From Pisolithus tinctorius (taxonomy: Eukaryota; Basidiomycota; Agaricomycetes; Boletales; Pisolithaceae): DNA of 64,000 nt. The notes below the pieces were generated by a model. That model ran no database searches, was not told where the DNA came from, and worked only from the letters and a program-made list of their open reading frames with translations. This document shows positions 22,857-33,056 of this stretch, in pieces. Each line of letters opens with the position of its first letter. Within the stretch, counting starts at the first letter, position 1. The stretch spans positions 2,790,001-2,854,000 of the forward strand of contig JANFAH010000001.1 of assembly GCA_024663395.1 (NCBI GenBank), in the 5' to 3' direction. The position numbers were made by a program, and so were the translations under genes.

Positions 22857-23932
22857 TCATGCCTTCGTGGAGTCGACAGCTCTGGCCCCGCCTGGCTGCA
22901 TACTTCCACCTAACCCAAATACGTTGCTAAAGGAAGCGCGGAGTGCGTCATACGCCGCTTGATGAGGTGCGGGTTGTATCGAATTGATGGTATGGAGATT
23001 TATTAGTCCAGTAAACGGCGAAAAGGAATACGTTGAGTCTCTGCAAGCTTGGTTATAACCACGGTGACGCGCATATTTACAAGGCATTAACGCACATCTG
23101 CCATTCACCTAGCCCACCGCTGACACGTGTTGTGCCAAGAACCGTAAGTCCTATGAACAAACTTTTCTCTCGGGTGCTGCGTGAATGGCCAGCAGCATTG
23201 CTTTTAGGGGTCAGTGGAGGTATCTGTACGACTACTTTTCGAAGCTCGACTCGCAGATCGGAATAAAGCGTTTTCATTGTATGCCGGATGAAAACAGAGG
23301 ATGCCAAGTAAAGAGGCAAGCCTATTTGAAAGCTCAAGACACACGGCGAAAAGAAGCTATCGTTGTGCAGCTCACCTTCTATCGACAAAGTCCTAGGGAA
23401 GGGCGAAGGAAGGGCAACAGGGGGAGTGTACGACAGCCGTATTTTGGGGCTGTAAATGTTCTCTATTTCTGTTTGTTCTGATGAAATATTGTAAACTAAG
23501 TCTGGTCCTCGTGTGGGATCGACGTTCGACACCAGACCAATTCGGAAGAAATCAGGGAGTGTTTGTTGTAGAACGTAGATCGCACGGCCTAGGAAGTGCC
23601 AAAGACGAGTGCACGACAAGAAACTACACGTAGTATCTGAACGCATCCACAGAAACTCTTGACTGCAGCACACCTGTCCGGACGTCCCACTCCTGATCCG
23701 AGATCGCGCCGGGGTTACTCCGGTCGACGTCGTCGCCAGACGAAGGCGACGAAGAACTGGAATGTCGTACTCGTCCCTGACGAAAGACAGACAGTGTGGT
23801 TCGAGATTGACTGAATAGAAAAATGGGCGTGAAGTTCGGGAACCGTCTTGCGGCAATCATGATGGATGATGTGCTTGCTCGACGCCAGCATTGAGCGCAA
23901 CAGGAATCCCGAAATGGTGCGAGCACAGCCAC
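22857..23932 (-). CDS. Conserved fungal protein of unknown function, probably mitochondrial
   Basis: I recognise the sequence as a conserved basidiomycete protein without an assigned function. Main-body marks: GRAIYVLQQTLPDFFRIGLV, IYSPKIRLSYTPP, GLPLYLASSVFIRHT, REKSLFIGLTVLGTTRVSGG; after a 55-nt intron (23095-23041) the last exon reads STYSFSPFTGLINLHTI and ends at 22857. The first exon (to about 23624) is rich in Arg and Ser with few acidic residues (MIAARRFPNFTPIFLFSQSR), like a mitochondrial import signal. The join between exon 1 (ending near VDAFRYY) and the body is not clean: no GT-AG pair gives the right frame, so either an unusual splice site or a lesion exists. The start could be 23932 or the ATG at 23860. 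Confidence 0.65.
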
Positions 23933-24004
23933 GACTTTATAGAAAGAAGGTCAGTGCAAAGTTCTACAGACCCTCCAGTTGCGTAGTTGCGCTCACTTTC
24001 ACTA

Positions 24005-24583
24005 CTACACCTCCTCTAGATATCCCTGTACAATCAGATGTTCTATGTCGGCTCTTCTGACCATGAATCTTTGACCCTTCTGAAAGTCGATACTTCCAAG
24101 TTCGGTTTGTATGACCCCACAATCTCTCACGACGCGTACTAGGACATGCAAATCCTTGGGTGGATGGGTAATGCTGGCAGTTATATCCAGCTCGTTTGAG
24201 AATTCCGCACGATAATCCATGACCGATGCACTGTATTGGCGAAGGAAATCTACTTCATGTGGGGAAAGTTTGCTCCGAATGCCCTGATTGCTGAGGATGT
24301 GTGGAAGGGCGCCGCCCGCAACCCAGTACATATCGCGCAATCTATCCATGCGGTGCTTGTGGTACGCCAGCAGGCATCGCTTGTTTCGTACGATGGCAGT
24401 CCGGTAGATCAAGAGAGCAGGGCTGACCTGCGCTCTCCGTCAACTTCTCGAGATCACGTTGCTCCCTGATGACGGATCGAACCAGATTGTCGTTATACTT
24501 TAAGAGTGTATCAGAAAGCTTGAGCGACGCGATTAGAGGACAAGTTGAGTGGCAAGATCTCCAAACTGACGCGTGTCTGTCAT
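24005..24583 (-). pseudogene. PSF1: GINS complex subunit PSF1, damaged N-terminal part
   Basis: Psf1 is a subunit of the GINS tetramer in the CMG replicative helicase. The C-terminal two thirds are whole: RNKRCLLAYHKHRMDRLRDM, LDITASITHPPKDLHVLVRV, a C-terminal B-domain with RRADIEHLIVQGYLEEV, and a stop at 24005. The N-terminal part is recognisable but broken: FGDLATQLVL is followed by TAA (24535-24533) where the family has Glu, the next segment SDTLLKYNDNLVRSVIREQRDLEKL is in another frame, and the frame changes again before LIYRTAIVRNKR. No intron of normal size explains these changes. It may be a decayed or retro-copied gene, an assembly error, or unusual splicing. It sits at the edge of repeat DNA. 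Confidence 0.7.
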
Positions 24584-24659
24584 CGTCGTATGTATATCTA
24601 CCAGAACGTGACACGTTATCGCTCCGTGCTGCTGTTACGTCACGCGTCACGCCCGTGTC

Positions 24660-25671
24660 CTAGTTTGTGATAATTGAAAGCTTGTGCCATCCATTATCAC
24701 CTGTGATTCCCACCCTGCCAATCTTATTAGAGGTGATAATAATGTGTGTGACACCCTCTTAATAGAGGGACAATACTATGCTTTGCAATGGCCACCCCCC
24801 CCCATGTCCCCTTGTGCTCGTTGCTGATGTTGGTGGCAGTTGCTGCCCTCCCATGCTTGCTGTTGCCCATGACGAGCTCGTATTTTGTGTATATCTCCCC
24901 CAATTGTGTACCAATTTGCCTTGGACTTTCTTTACCTTATTCAGGAACATGTGACTGTTCTATTCATTAGTGGGCTGAACAGCGATGTCAGAAAGTGCTA
25001 CCCTGCATGTGATGTATTTGTAATGTTGTTGTACTTACAGTTCTATGATGTCAGTGGTTGTTGGTGACAGCTGCTGCCCCTCATGCCCCCTTGTGCTCAT
25101 TGTTGCCCACGATGAGCTTGTGTTTTACATATATCTCCCTCAACTGTGTACCTATTAGTGTCACATTTTCTTTACTTTACCTGCAGGTGGCCCAGTGGCA
25201 ATGAATAGTACCATTACCATTACTTGCTAGTATTTATAATTATCATATAATTATCATAATCTATCTATTTATGTATGATGTCGGCAGTCAACAGCGATGC
25301 ACTGACAGCGGATGCTCCACCCATGCTTGCTGTTGCCTACAGCAAGCTCACTATTGTCCAGTGTACACAACACATTACACATTACCCTTAACAAATTTCT
25401 TGTATGTATAACAACTCTCGATACATTATGTATTAGCAAGAGTACACAAGCTAATCATCCAGGTCTTCCTCATTATCATCATCATCCATGTCTTGAATGA
25501 ATTCAATGCTTTTCAGGAGTGTTCTCTTGTGTGATCCATGCGACCTCTTTCTGGGTGGGCCCTCTGACCTGTTCTCCTTGTCTGCAGACAGCTCTGCACC
25601 ACTGTGTGCCTTGTGCTTGCATGATACACCCACATCCACTCTTTTCTTGCATGGTTTAAGCACTGCCTCAC
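24660..25671. other. Repeat-rich DNA, no gene
   Basis: CpG-poor. Three diverged copies of a segment with CATGCTTGCTGTTGCC..GA.GAGCT, followed by TATATCTCCC..CAA.TGTGTACC in the first two, occur near 24850, 25095 and 25325, roughly 240 bp apart. No coding region is supported. Confidence 0.5.
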
Positions 25672-25868
25672 TGTGAAGTACAGGTTTACCCTTGGGTGAC
25701 TGGGCTTCAAGACTGGGTGACAGGGGCTAGTCTGGGTGGCTAGAGTCAAGGCTGGAAGACAGGGGTTAAGTCCAAGTGGCCAAAGTCAAGGCCAGGAGAC
25801 AGGGGCCAAGTCTGGTTGGACTGGAGTTAAGGCTGGAGGTCAGGGGTTGAGTCTGGAGGACCGGTGTC
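25672..25868 (-). repeat. Fragment of the 904-bp LTR family
   Basis: On the minus strand this matches the last ~200 bp of the solo LTR at 58222-59125, including GACTTGGCCCCTGTCTCCTGG, ACTTAACCCCTGTC and the end GTAAACC.GTACTTCACA. The rest of the LTR is missing. Most CCGG sites of the other copy are CCAG or CTGG here, so this copy is more decayed. Confidence 0.7.
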
Positions 25869-26267
25869 ACACACCAAAGGTGTTGTGGACATGGTTACAG
25901 CTGACTCTGCCTAACTCATTGACGAGTTGCGCACAATGCCCAGGCATGCAGATGAAGACTAAAGGCCTCATGCGTAGAAAGACTGTTGGACGTTAACAGT
26001 CATCCTTCACACAAGAACGAGTCGTCAGTGCTGGAGAGAAAAGAGGAAGCGAGTTAAGCGCATGTTAAAGGTTTTTAGCGCCCGTGTATGGCATTCCGGT
26101 TTTCGTCATATCTCCACTGTTTCTAAAGATATCGATTCTGTTCCCACACTCGCTTAAAGTGCTCAGCCCCACGATTCTTCCTTCCAAATTTGGAGAGGAT
26201 CCTCGCACCCTGCGTGTTTCTACAGCACTCCATCCATCAGATGCTCATTTTGCTAAGTCCATCAATC

Positions 26268-26747
26268 ATGGCCACCTCTTCATCGATCATCTCGCTTGTC
26301 TCATTTGCCAGAGACAATGGCTACATATATCTGCCAGGTGTTCCCACCAGCTTCCGTCCTGAAGCCCCCTGGTTCATCCCATCGTTGTCAGCCCCGTCTC
26401 ATCCCATGCAGCTTGGTCAGCGTGTTCTCCTTGTCAGTATGACTTCCAGAAGGACGTTCTTTGGTCACCTCAGGTCTGTCACTCGGTTAGAAAGGTCTTA
26501 TGTGGTCGTTTTGGTCTCCCCAGTTGATGAAGCATATGGATCATTCCTCCCTGCTCCCTGCACTGTCTTTATTCCAGTCTCGTCCATCATTCTTCCCACA
26601 TTGCGACAGCTGCAGTATGGTCTACTGTCCTCCAGCCTCCCTGATCGCATTCATGATGAGTATGACATGCATCTTGCCTTCTTACTGCAAGATCCAGCAG
26701 AAGATGTCCCCCCTTCTCCTCCTCCTCCATCAGAACCCCATTCATGA
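26268..26747 (+). CDS. Hypothetical protein, 159 aa
   Basis: An ATG-initiated frame with no recognised domain. It begins MATSSSIISLVSFARDNGYI, is rich in Ser, Pro and Leu, and ends in a proline stretch (PAEDVPPSPPPPSEP). The frame stays open upstream of this ATG to 26190 without another good start. There are no introns or family marks to support it; it could be a transposon remnant. Confidence 0.3.
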   Translation: MATSSSIISLVSFARDNGYIYLPGVPTSFRPEAPWFIPSLSAPSHPMQLGQRVLLVSMTSRRTFFGHLRSVTRLERSYVVVLVSPVDEAYGSFLPAPCTVFIPVSSIILPTLRQLQYGLLSSSLPDRIHDEYDMHLAFLLQDPAEDVPPSPPPPSEPHS

Positions 26748-27712
26748 AGTTTTTGTTAACTTCGCTGAGAGGATGGAAGGGTGGGAGACGTGATTGCATA
26801 TGCTCTCATTGCCCCACAGACCCCCAATGCCCTAGCCCCCTTTGACACCTGACTCATGCCCTTCAGTTCTGGAATTAATACTTCCCTATCTGGAAACACC
26901 GTCCATCTGTCATGCCATCTTTGGATCTAGAGATGTCTCCGCCAAGATCTAACTTGCATCACCACCCCCTAATGTGATATCAGTGTGCTTACTCAGTTTC
27001 TGATTCTATTTGACTCATTTTGTGATGTTTTGACTATCCTTGACTCGTTTATTGCCAATACTTACCAATCCTCTTTGCTTGCTTACTTATCATTTCTCGC
27101 TTACTCATCATGATTACTCAGTCCTTACTCATTACTTACCAAGTGTTTGTGCCCTGTTTGTCACAAGCTGTGCTCCCCCCTCAGTATATAAACCCCCATG
27201 TACTTAGCTACCCACAATCAATCAGAAGCAGTCCAGAAGTCAGCTCAGCTCAGCATATCTTGTCGTCAACAGTTGAGGCTCGTTCAGAAGAGTCTATCTG
27301 TCTTCATTCGTATCATTGGTAGTTGAGGCTCCATCAAGGGTCTATCTGCCTTCATTCATTCATCTGAAGTATCATCTGTGCTCTGTCAGCACACCTGCTT
27401 AGTCATCCATCCACTCTTGCATAACTCGTCATCGACTTGCACCAGGAGCACATCTTATCAAAGTCCTTCATCCCAAGTCCTTTCAGCTGAACACCTTCAC
27501 TCTGTTCAGCAGCCCCCATCCAGTCATCATTCAGCCATCTGCTCTTGCATAACTCATCGATGACTTGTGCCAGGAGCACTCTACTTGAAGTCCCTCCCCC
27601 CCACATCAGGTTTCTCTGCCCTCCAGGTTCTGCGGAGGCACACCACCACTCGCTTTACATTTGTCTTTTGTGTTGGTTTTGGTTGGTTTTCACCACCTTT
27701 CCACACTTTGAC
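26748..27712. other. Non-coding repeat-like DNA
   Basis: CpG-poor with C/T-rich stretches. TATATAAACCCC at 27186 looks like an LTR promoter. A segment CTCTTGCATAACTC.TC..GACTTG.CCAGGAGCAC occurs twice, at about 27413 and 27542, so a diverged ~130-bp duplication is present. It may be part of an old LTR; no boundaries are found. Confidence 0.45.
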
Positions 27713-28707
27713 TCACAGTGGGACTTCATCGTCGAGTTCCTCCAGGGGGTGCACTGAAAAAGCGCCCTCTTCATCAGAATCAAACGTTACGGCATGCGTG
27801 GATCCCTTTGTAACGGCAGGTGGGGTTTCCTTCTTTTTATCAGGGTCGGGACATTGAGCTTTGTAGTGTTCCCTCGACCCACAGTTCCAGCAGGGGCCTC
27901 GCTGGCGAGCATACCCTCTGGAGCTACCCCCTTGACTACCATTTCTTCCATTTCCTCTCCCCCTTCCAAAAGAATTTCCAGGGGTCAGTGACATGGCTTC
28001 ATCGCCATCGCGATTCTTGGCTTTGGATCGTGCATGCCGGGTCTCTTTGCGACTTCTGCGCTTGGACTCTTCGATGATCAAGGAGATGAGTACGTCAGGG
28101 TCGATAGTTTGTGTTGGGCTGTACAGGTGTGCGGTTGCTAGCTGTCCAGACGCGAAGCTAGCGAGGTATTTAGGCAGTGATTGGATGATGGTTGAGCAGT
28201 AATCCTTTTCTTCAATCTGTACGCCAATGGCAGCTAACTCGTCTCTCTTCGTACACAGATCATCCAAGAACTGGTGGATGTCACCATCAATGGGGCACTG
28301 CAAGTTTAGAAACTTCGTGCGAAGGTCAGTCTGTGCGTAAGCACCCTTCTCTGTGTATTCACAAACGATTTCATTCCACATAGCTGCGATGCTGTTAAGG
28401 CTATGCACCCGGAGGGCAGTGGAATCAGGGATCCGTTGGGTAGTAAGTGTTTCGCCATATTTTCGCTTTTCTGCCACTTAGCAAGTTCGTCAGCATTGGG
28501 GGGGACTATGGTCATGAATCTGTCTTGATCAGTGGAGGTTGTACTGGCAGGGCAAGGAGAGGTTCCATCAAAATGGGACCATAGCTCCTTAGCTTTGACA
28601 GCAGTCTGGAAGCGAAGGGAGAAGATTGCCCAGTTCGCGCCTTTGATATCAAGCTTCGGAACGTTGCCCAGGAGTGAGTCGGTGGTGACGGGGATAGCAG
28701 TGGTCAT
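27713..28707 (-). pseudogene. Copia-type gag (UBN2 with zinc knuckle), one frameshift, no pol
   Basis: Nucleic-acid-binding gag of a Ty1/Copia element. The start (28707) gives a UBN2-type opening (PKLDIKGANWAIFSLRFQ). After a one-base frame change near 28450 it continues RVHSLNSIAAMWNEIVCEYT and FLDDLCTKRDELAAIGVQI, then a basic Arg/Gly-rich region and a CCHC knuckle (CWNCGSREHYKAQC). The frame ends FSVHPLEELDDEVPL at 27713. No protease, integrase or RT follows. CpG content is higher than in the surrounding repeats, so it arrived late or has been kept. A primer-binding site lies just upstream (28797-28786). Confidence 0.75.
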
Positions 28708-28785
28708 CGTGGGGAGATGAGGGTCGATTTTGGCAGCAAGAATATTGAAACGATGGTGAGATGTCGTACAGGCTATTGGAGCTTG

Positions 28786-28797
28786 GGGCTCATAACC
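28786..28797 (-). promoter_or_regulatory. Copia primer-binding site (initiator tRNA-Met half)
   Basis: On the minus strand GGTTATGAGCCC lies upstream of gag. It is complementary to the anticodon stem-loop region of initiator tRNA-Met (GGGCTCATAACC), the half-tRNA priming known from Drosophila copia. The same 12-mer is found at 32993-33004 in front of the other Copia gag. Confidence 0.65.
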
Positions 28798-29999
28798 TTA
28801 CAGATATATCTATATGAAATAATCTCAGTCACATGCGAGTAGCAACAATGTCTGTGAATTCACCTATACGAAATAATCTGGTTACGAGAATGAGTATAGT
28901 AAAGAAATTGGAAGGTATTCATGCTCACCTCAGTCGTGCACGAGTAGCGACAACGTCTGAGGTGACAAATCTACTGTGCGAGACTAAATACTGTAGGAAC
29001 TACAATACTGAAACTTGCGGGTGTTGAATCCACAATTTACATGACAATAGCAGTCTGTTTGAGACACACTACATTCTTTGTAAGTAATGAGAAACATGCA
29101 CATAAGTGCAAGACACAATGAATACAATAGGCACAAAAGCGCAAAAGTTAATTTGCGCGGTCAATAGTAATGTAAAGTGTGAAAACCTTAAAATGGAAAA
29201 TACTTCTCACATCTCGGAGCAGATGTGTTCAGGCTACGCACAACTTGCCAAATCTAACATCTAATACATCTGTAGTTTGTTCACACTGAGGTAGCCTACG
29301 ATATTCCTACACCAGCATCCACTCAACAGCAGCTTTCCATGGACACCATTCTGACATGAATTGGAGCTGATTTCTGTGACCCAGATCAGATCTGCCCACC
29401 CCCCCTCCTGCCCTTCAGAGTTTCTCCCCACAAATCCCAACAGTTTATTTTCATCACTCCTCTGAATTTTATGTAATTACATAAGCATACAAAAGCGCAG
29501 CCACTACTCCCAGACACATGTCCTCATTTGGCATGTGCCTGATATCCAACATTCCCACACACTGCCCCATTGTCCCCACCCTCCCCTTTCTTTCTGGGCT
29601 CTGTCCCTTCGCTGTAGGCATTGTATAAGATAGTTACATGTACTATAAGTCCATTAGACTATAAATGAATGTGTTTCTGCCCATCCTAATGGGCCTAAAT
29701 AATTGCAATGTCTGATTGGGGCAAAACCAGAAACAGCACTTGCTTTTTTGAGATATTGGTTATATCTATCTATTTATTGTGTCCCCTTGAAGGGGCCATG
29801 TGTCCCTACAACATATCACAAGTTGATAGGCTGGGATGGCATGCTTCAAGTGTAGTGGCACAATTGCCTCTTCCCTGTGTTACACCCTGAAGATATTTCT
29901 CTGGGCTTTTTGGCACTGGTAATGTAATCTGACTTGGCATAGTGGTCATAACAAGTGTATTGGCATGTAATTCGATCATCCATGAAGTGTCTGAAAGGG
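28798..29999. other. Probable Copia LTR remnant and unassigned CpG-poor repeat DNA
   Basis: Next to the primer-binding site, 28800-29000 holds CACCTCAGTCGTGCACGAGTAG, resembling CACCTCAGTGACTACT in the other Copia LTR. At about 29310-29400 is one inverted copy of the 161-bp satellite unit (CAACAGCAGCTTTCCATGGACACC). The rest to 29999 shows nothing recognisable. Confidence 0.45.
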
Positions 30000-30990
30000 T
30001 CAGAAAAACTGGAAAGTATCTTAGGGGCTCAAACAAAAAACATGTTTGCATTTTTGATATATTTGACATGGGCACTTGAAAAAAGAACTAGCTTTGAGGA
30101 TGGTTCTGTACCTACAACATATCAACAGCTCATTATGTGGGACAGACACCTTGAGGTGTTGTGCCATGAGCTCTTCCTACTGGTATTTAGAGGTTTCATC
30201 ATGTTCTAGGCTGTTTACTGCTATTCTGACTATCTATGCAGCACTGCAATACTGATTGGCAGTCACCACAACATTCCCAAGCTCATCCCTTCAGGGCAGA
30301 GCACTGAGGAACTGAAACAATCCTCCAGAGCGCATGGGAAAAGGTGCAAAAAATTGCGGAGACTTTCAAAACATATCAAAAACATGAAATTGCACACCCC
30401 ACACAATGTATGGTATCCAATGGATTGTAGTACTGAGATTTTGTTCATATGTTAGGACCTCCTTGGACTATATTAGACCCACTTGAGTGTAACACAACTC
30501 AGAACTTCAGACTTGGTGTTAGTCTCCTACACCTTGAGTAGTCAAATGTATCCATTGAATGACAGGTCCTAGTGTATCAATTTTCGCATTTTTGGGTTTT
30601 AATGAGTGATGAATATAATATGTTACATGTAAGTATATCCCATCACCATGGGACACTTAGTACTACTATCCATTGCATACCACACATTGTGTGGGGTGTG
30701 CAATATCATGTTTTTGATATGTTTTGAGAGTCTCCACAATTTTTTGCACCTTTTCCCATGCTCTCTGGAGGATTATTTCAGTTCCTCAGTGCTCTCCCCC
30801 TGAAGGGATGAGCTTGGGAATGTTGGCACAACACCCCAAGGTGTCTGTCCCACATAATGAGCTGTTGATATGTTGTAGGTACAGAACCATCCTCAAAGCT
30901 AGTTCCTTTTTTAAGTGCCCATGTCAAATATATCAAAAATGTGAACACTTTTTTTGTTTGAGCCCCTAAGATACTTTCCAGTTTTTCTGA
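30000..30990. repeat. Foldback (long inverted repeat) element
   Basis: TCAGAAAAACTGGAAAGTATC at 30000 returns inverted as GATACTTTCCAGTTTTTCTGA ending at 30990. The arms (about 30000-30435 and 30670-30990) match closely, including the segments around GGGACAGACACC and GCTCATCCCTTCAGGG. The left arm has an extra ~105 bp at about 30166-30270 which the right arm lacks. Central spacer about 235 bp. No coding capacity; no convincing target duplication. Confidence 0.75.
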
Positions 30991-31660
30991 GGTCTGGGTC
31001 ACTCAAATCAGCTCTGATTCATTCCAGAATGGTGTCCATGGAAAGCCACTGTTGAGCAGGTGCCAGGGATGCCACATCCACTCAATCCAGATGGGTGGAA
31101 GGCTGGCAATAGTCTGATTAATGGGACATACATCCCAGGTGCAGCTTGTGAGGTCTGGGTCACTCAAATCAGCTCTGATTCATGCCAGAATGATGTCTAT
31201 GGAAAGCCACTGTTGAGGGGGTGCTGAGGATACTGCATCTGCTCAATACAGATGGGAAGAAGGCTGGCAATAGTCTGATTAATGCCAAATACACCAAGGG
31301 TGCAGCTTGTGAGGTCTGGGTCACTCAAATCAGCTCCAATTCCTGCCAGACTGGTGTCCATGGAAAGCCACTGTTGAGCAGGTGTTGGGGATGGCACATC
31401 CACTCAATCCAGATGGGTGGAAGGCTGGCAATAGTCTGATTAATGGGACATACATCCCAGGTGCAGCTTGCAAGGTCAGGGTCACTCAAATCAGCTCCAA
31501 TTCATTCCAGACTGGTGTCCATGGAAAGCCACTGTTGAGCAGGTGCCAGGGCGCTCAATACAGATGGGCAGAAGGCTGACAACAGTCTGATTAATGCCAA
31601 ATACACCAAGGGTGCAGCTTGCAAGATCTGGGTCACTCAAATCATCTCCAATTCATGTCT
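30991..31660 (+). repeat. 161-bp tandem repeat array, about four units
   Basis: Units open with GGTCTGGGTCACTCAAATCA at 30991, 31152, 31313, 31474 (GGTCAGGG) and 31625 (GATCTGGG), spaced 161, 161, 161 and 151 bp. Each unit carries TGGTGTCCATGGAAAGCCAC or a close variant and GAAGGCTG.CAA.AGTCTGATTAATG. The array directly abuts the right end of the foldback element. Single diverged units occur inverted at about 29310-29400 and near 32060-32120. Confidence 0.85.
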
Positions 31661-32127
31661 GAAGCAACCAAAGATGAGAGTCTTCTCAGCTATCACTTCA
31701 AACCAGAGAGCATTGGGAGTAGAACCCATTGATTGAGGGACAAGCCCAAAATGAACTAGATTAGAGAAACTGGCTACAACACATGACAGGACTTATATAC
31801 TGCCTTACTGTTTGTATGTACTGCCACAAGAGAACATTCCAGAAAGAAGTAAACAAAAGAGAGAGCTACACTATTGGACAAACACAGACATGTGTTAGCA
31901 ACAAGGCATGGCCTTACCAAGCACCATGTAAGTGTGAAAGGGAGAGCAAGAAGGAAAAGTCTGAGATGACTAAGCAACCCTAAAGTGTAACCCTAACCAG
32001 AGGGTAGATATATATGGGCAACTAGGAAACATGAAAGTGAAAAGTCTACCAGTTGTTACAATGCCAGCATGGTGTCCATTGAAAGCTGCTGTTCAGTGGG
32101 TGCCAGGGATACCACATCCATTAGTGA
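31661..32127. other. Unassigned CpG-poor DNA between two satellite arrays
   Basis: No gene. Near 32060-32120 a partial, diverged unit of the 161-bp satellite (ATGGTGTCCATTGAAAGCTGC) adjoins the 43-bp array. Confidence 0.4.
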
Positions 32128-32700
32128 CAGGCCCATCTTTATGTTTCAACAGGGTACATCTTACTGGGGCCAGGCCTGCCCATATGCTGTGACAATATAA
32201 ACAACACTACTGAAGGGCCCATCCATATGTTGTGATGCCATACATGAGATAACTGACAGGCCTGTCTTTATGTTTCTTCAGAGGTACATCTTACTGTGGA
32301 TGGGCCTGCCCATATGTTGTGACAATATAAATAATAATACTGAAGGGCCTGTCCATATGTTGTGATGCTACACATGAGATTACTGATGGGCCCATCTTTA
32401 TGTTTTGTCAGAGGTACATCTTACTATGGATGGGCCTGTCCATATGTTGTGACTCTATTCAATGATACTAGTGATGGGCCTGTCTTTATGTTTTGACAGG
32501 GTACATCCTACTGGGGCCAGGCCTGCCCATATGTTGTGACAATATAGATAATACTACTGAAGGGCCTGTCCATATGTTGTGATGCTATACATGGTATTAC
32601 TGATGGGCCCATCTTTATGTTTCATCAGAGGTACATCTTACTGTGGACAGGCCTGTCCATATGTTGCAACAATATAAATAATACTACTGAAGGGCCTGAC
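32128..32700 (+). repeat. 43-bp satellite array with trimeric higher-order pattern
   Basis: About 13 units of 42-45 bp, each opening with GGGCCTG or GGCCCAT. Three unit types recur in order: one with CCATATGTTGTGACAATATA, one with CCATATGTTGTGATGC and one with TTTATGTTT..CAG..GTACATC, making a ~130-bp higher-order repeat. The last unit is cut after GGGCCTGAC by the Copia LTR at 32701. The same unit occurs in the opposite sense at 62690-63155. Confidence 0.85.
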
Positions 32701-32989
32701 TGTCGAGTATGCGACCCAGAGTTATGGTAACATCTTGGAGTTTTGCCCAGAGGGCTTGGAATTTCTCTCTGACCCTCAGAATTAAATTCTGATGTCAACA
32801 TGCTTACTAATTACCATACTATAAATTTTCCACACTGTTGTTTTCCACCTCAGTGACTACTTTGTACACTGAGGTGAGTATAGCTAGATTCCCACTTGTT
32901 TACTTGGTACTGATGTAATGTAGAAACTTATACCTTCGTTAGGTACTAATATAGTGACTACTTCATACACTGAGAAACTCATACCATCA
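32701..32989 (+). repeat. 5' LTR of the decayed Copia element
   Basis: Begins TGTCGAGTATGCGACC where the satellite unit breaks off and ends near ..CCATCA, three bases before the primer-binding site at 32993. Contains CACTGAGGTGAG. About 289 bp. Ends inferred from the breakpoint and the position of the primer-binding site. Confidence 0.6.
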
Positions 32990-32992
32990 TTA

Positions 32993-33004
32993 GGTTATGA
33001 GCCC
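32993..33004 (+). promoter_or_regulatory. Copia primer-binding site (initiator tRNA-Met half)
   Basis: GGTTATGAGCCC is complementary to the anticodon region of initiator tRNA-Met and identical to the site in front of the other Copia gag (28797-28786). It lies 53 nt before the gag ATG. Confidence 0.65.
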
Positions 33005-33056
33005 TGCTCTCACACTCTAATTCCAAAAGAGTTAATATGCAGCATCAATACCCACT

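Noticed and set aside
23077..23856. One 259-codon frame as the full unknown protein
   Set aside because: Its first ~80 codons are out of frame with the mitochondrial-like exon and its end runs into an intron; only the middle part is real.
31670..31740. tRNA-like string (GGTTCTACTCCCA on the minus strand)
   Set aside because: No acceptor or anticodon arm can be formed around it.
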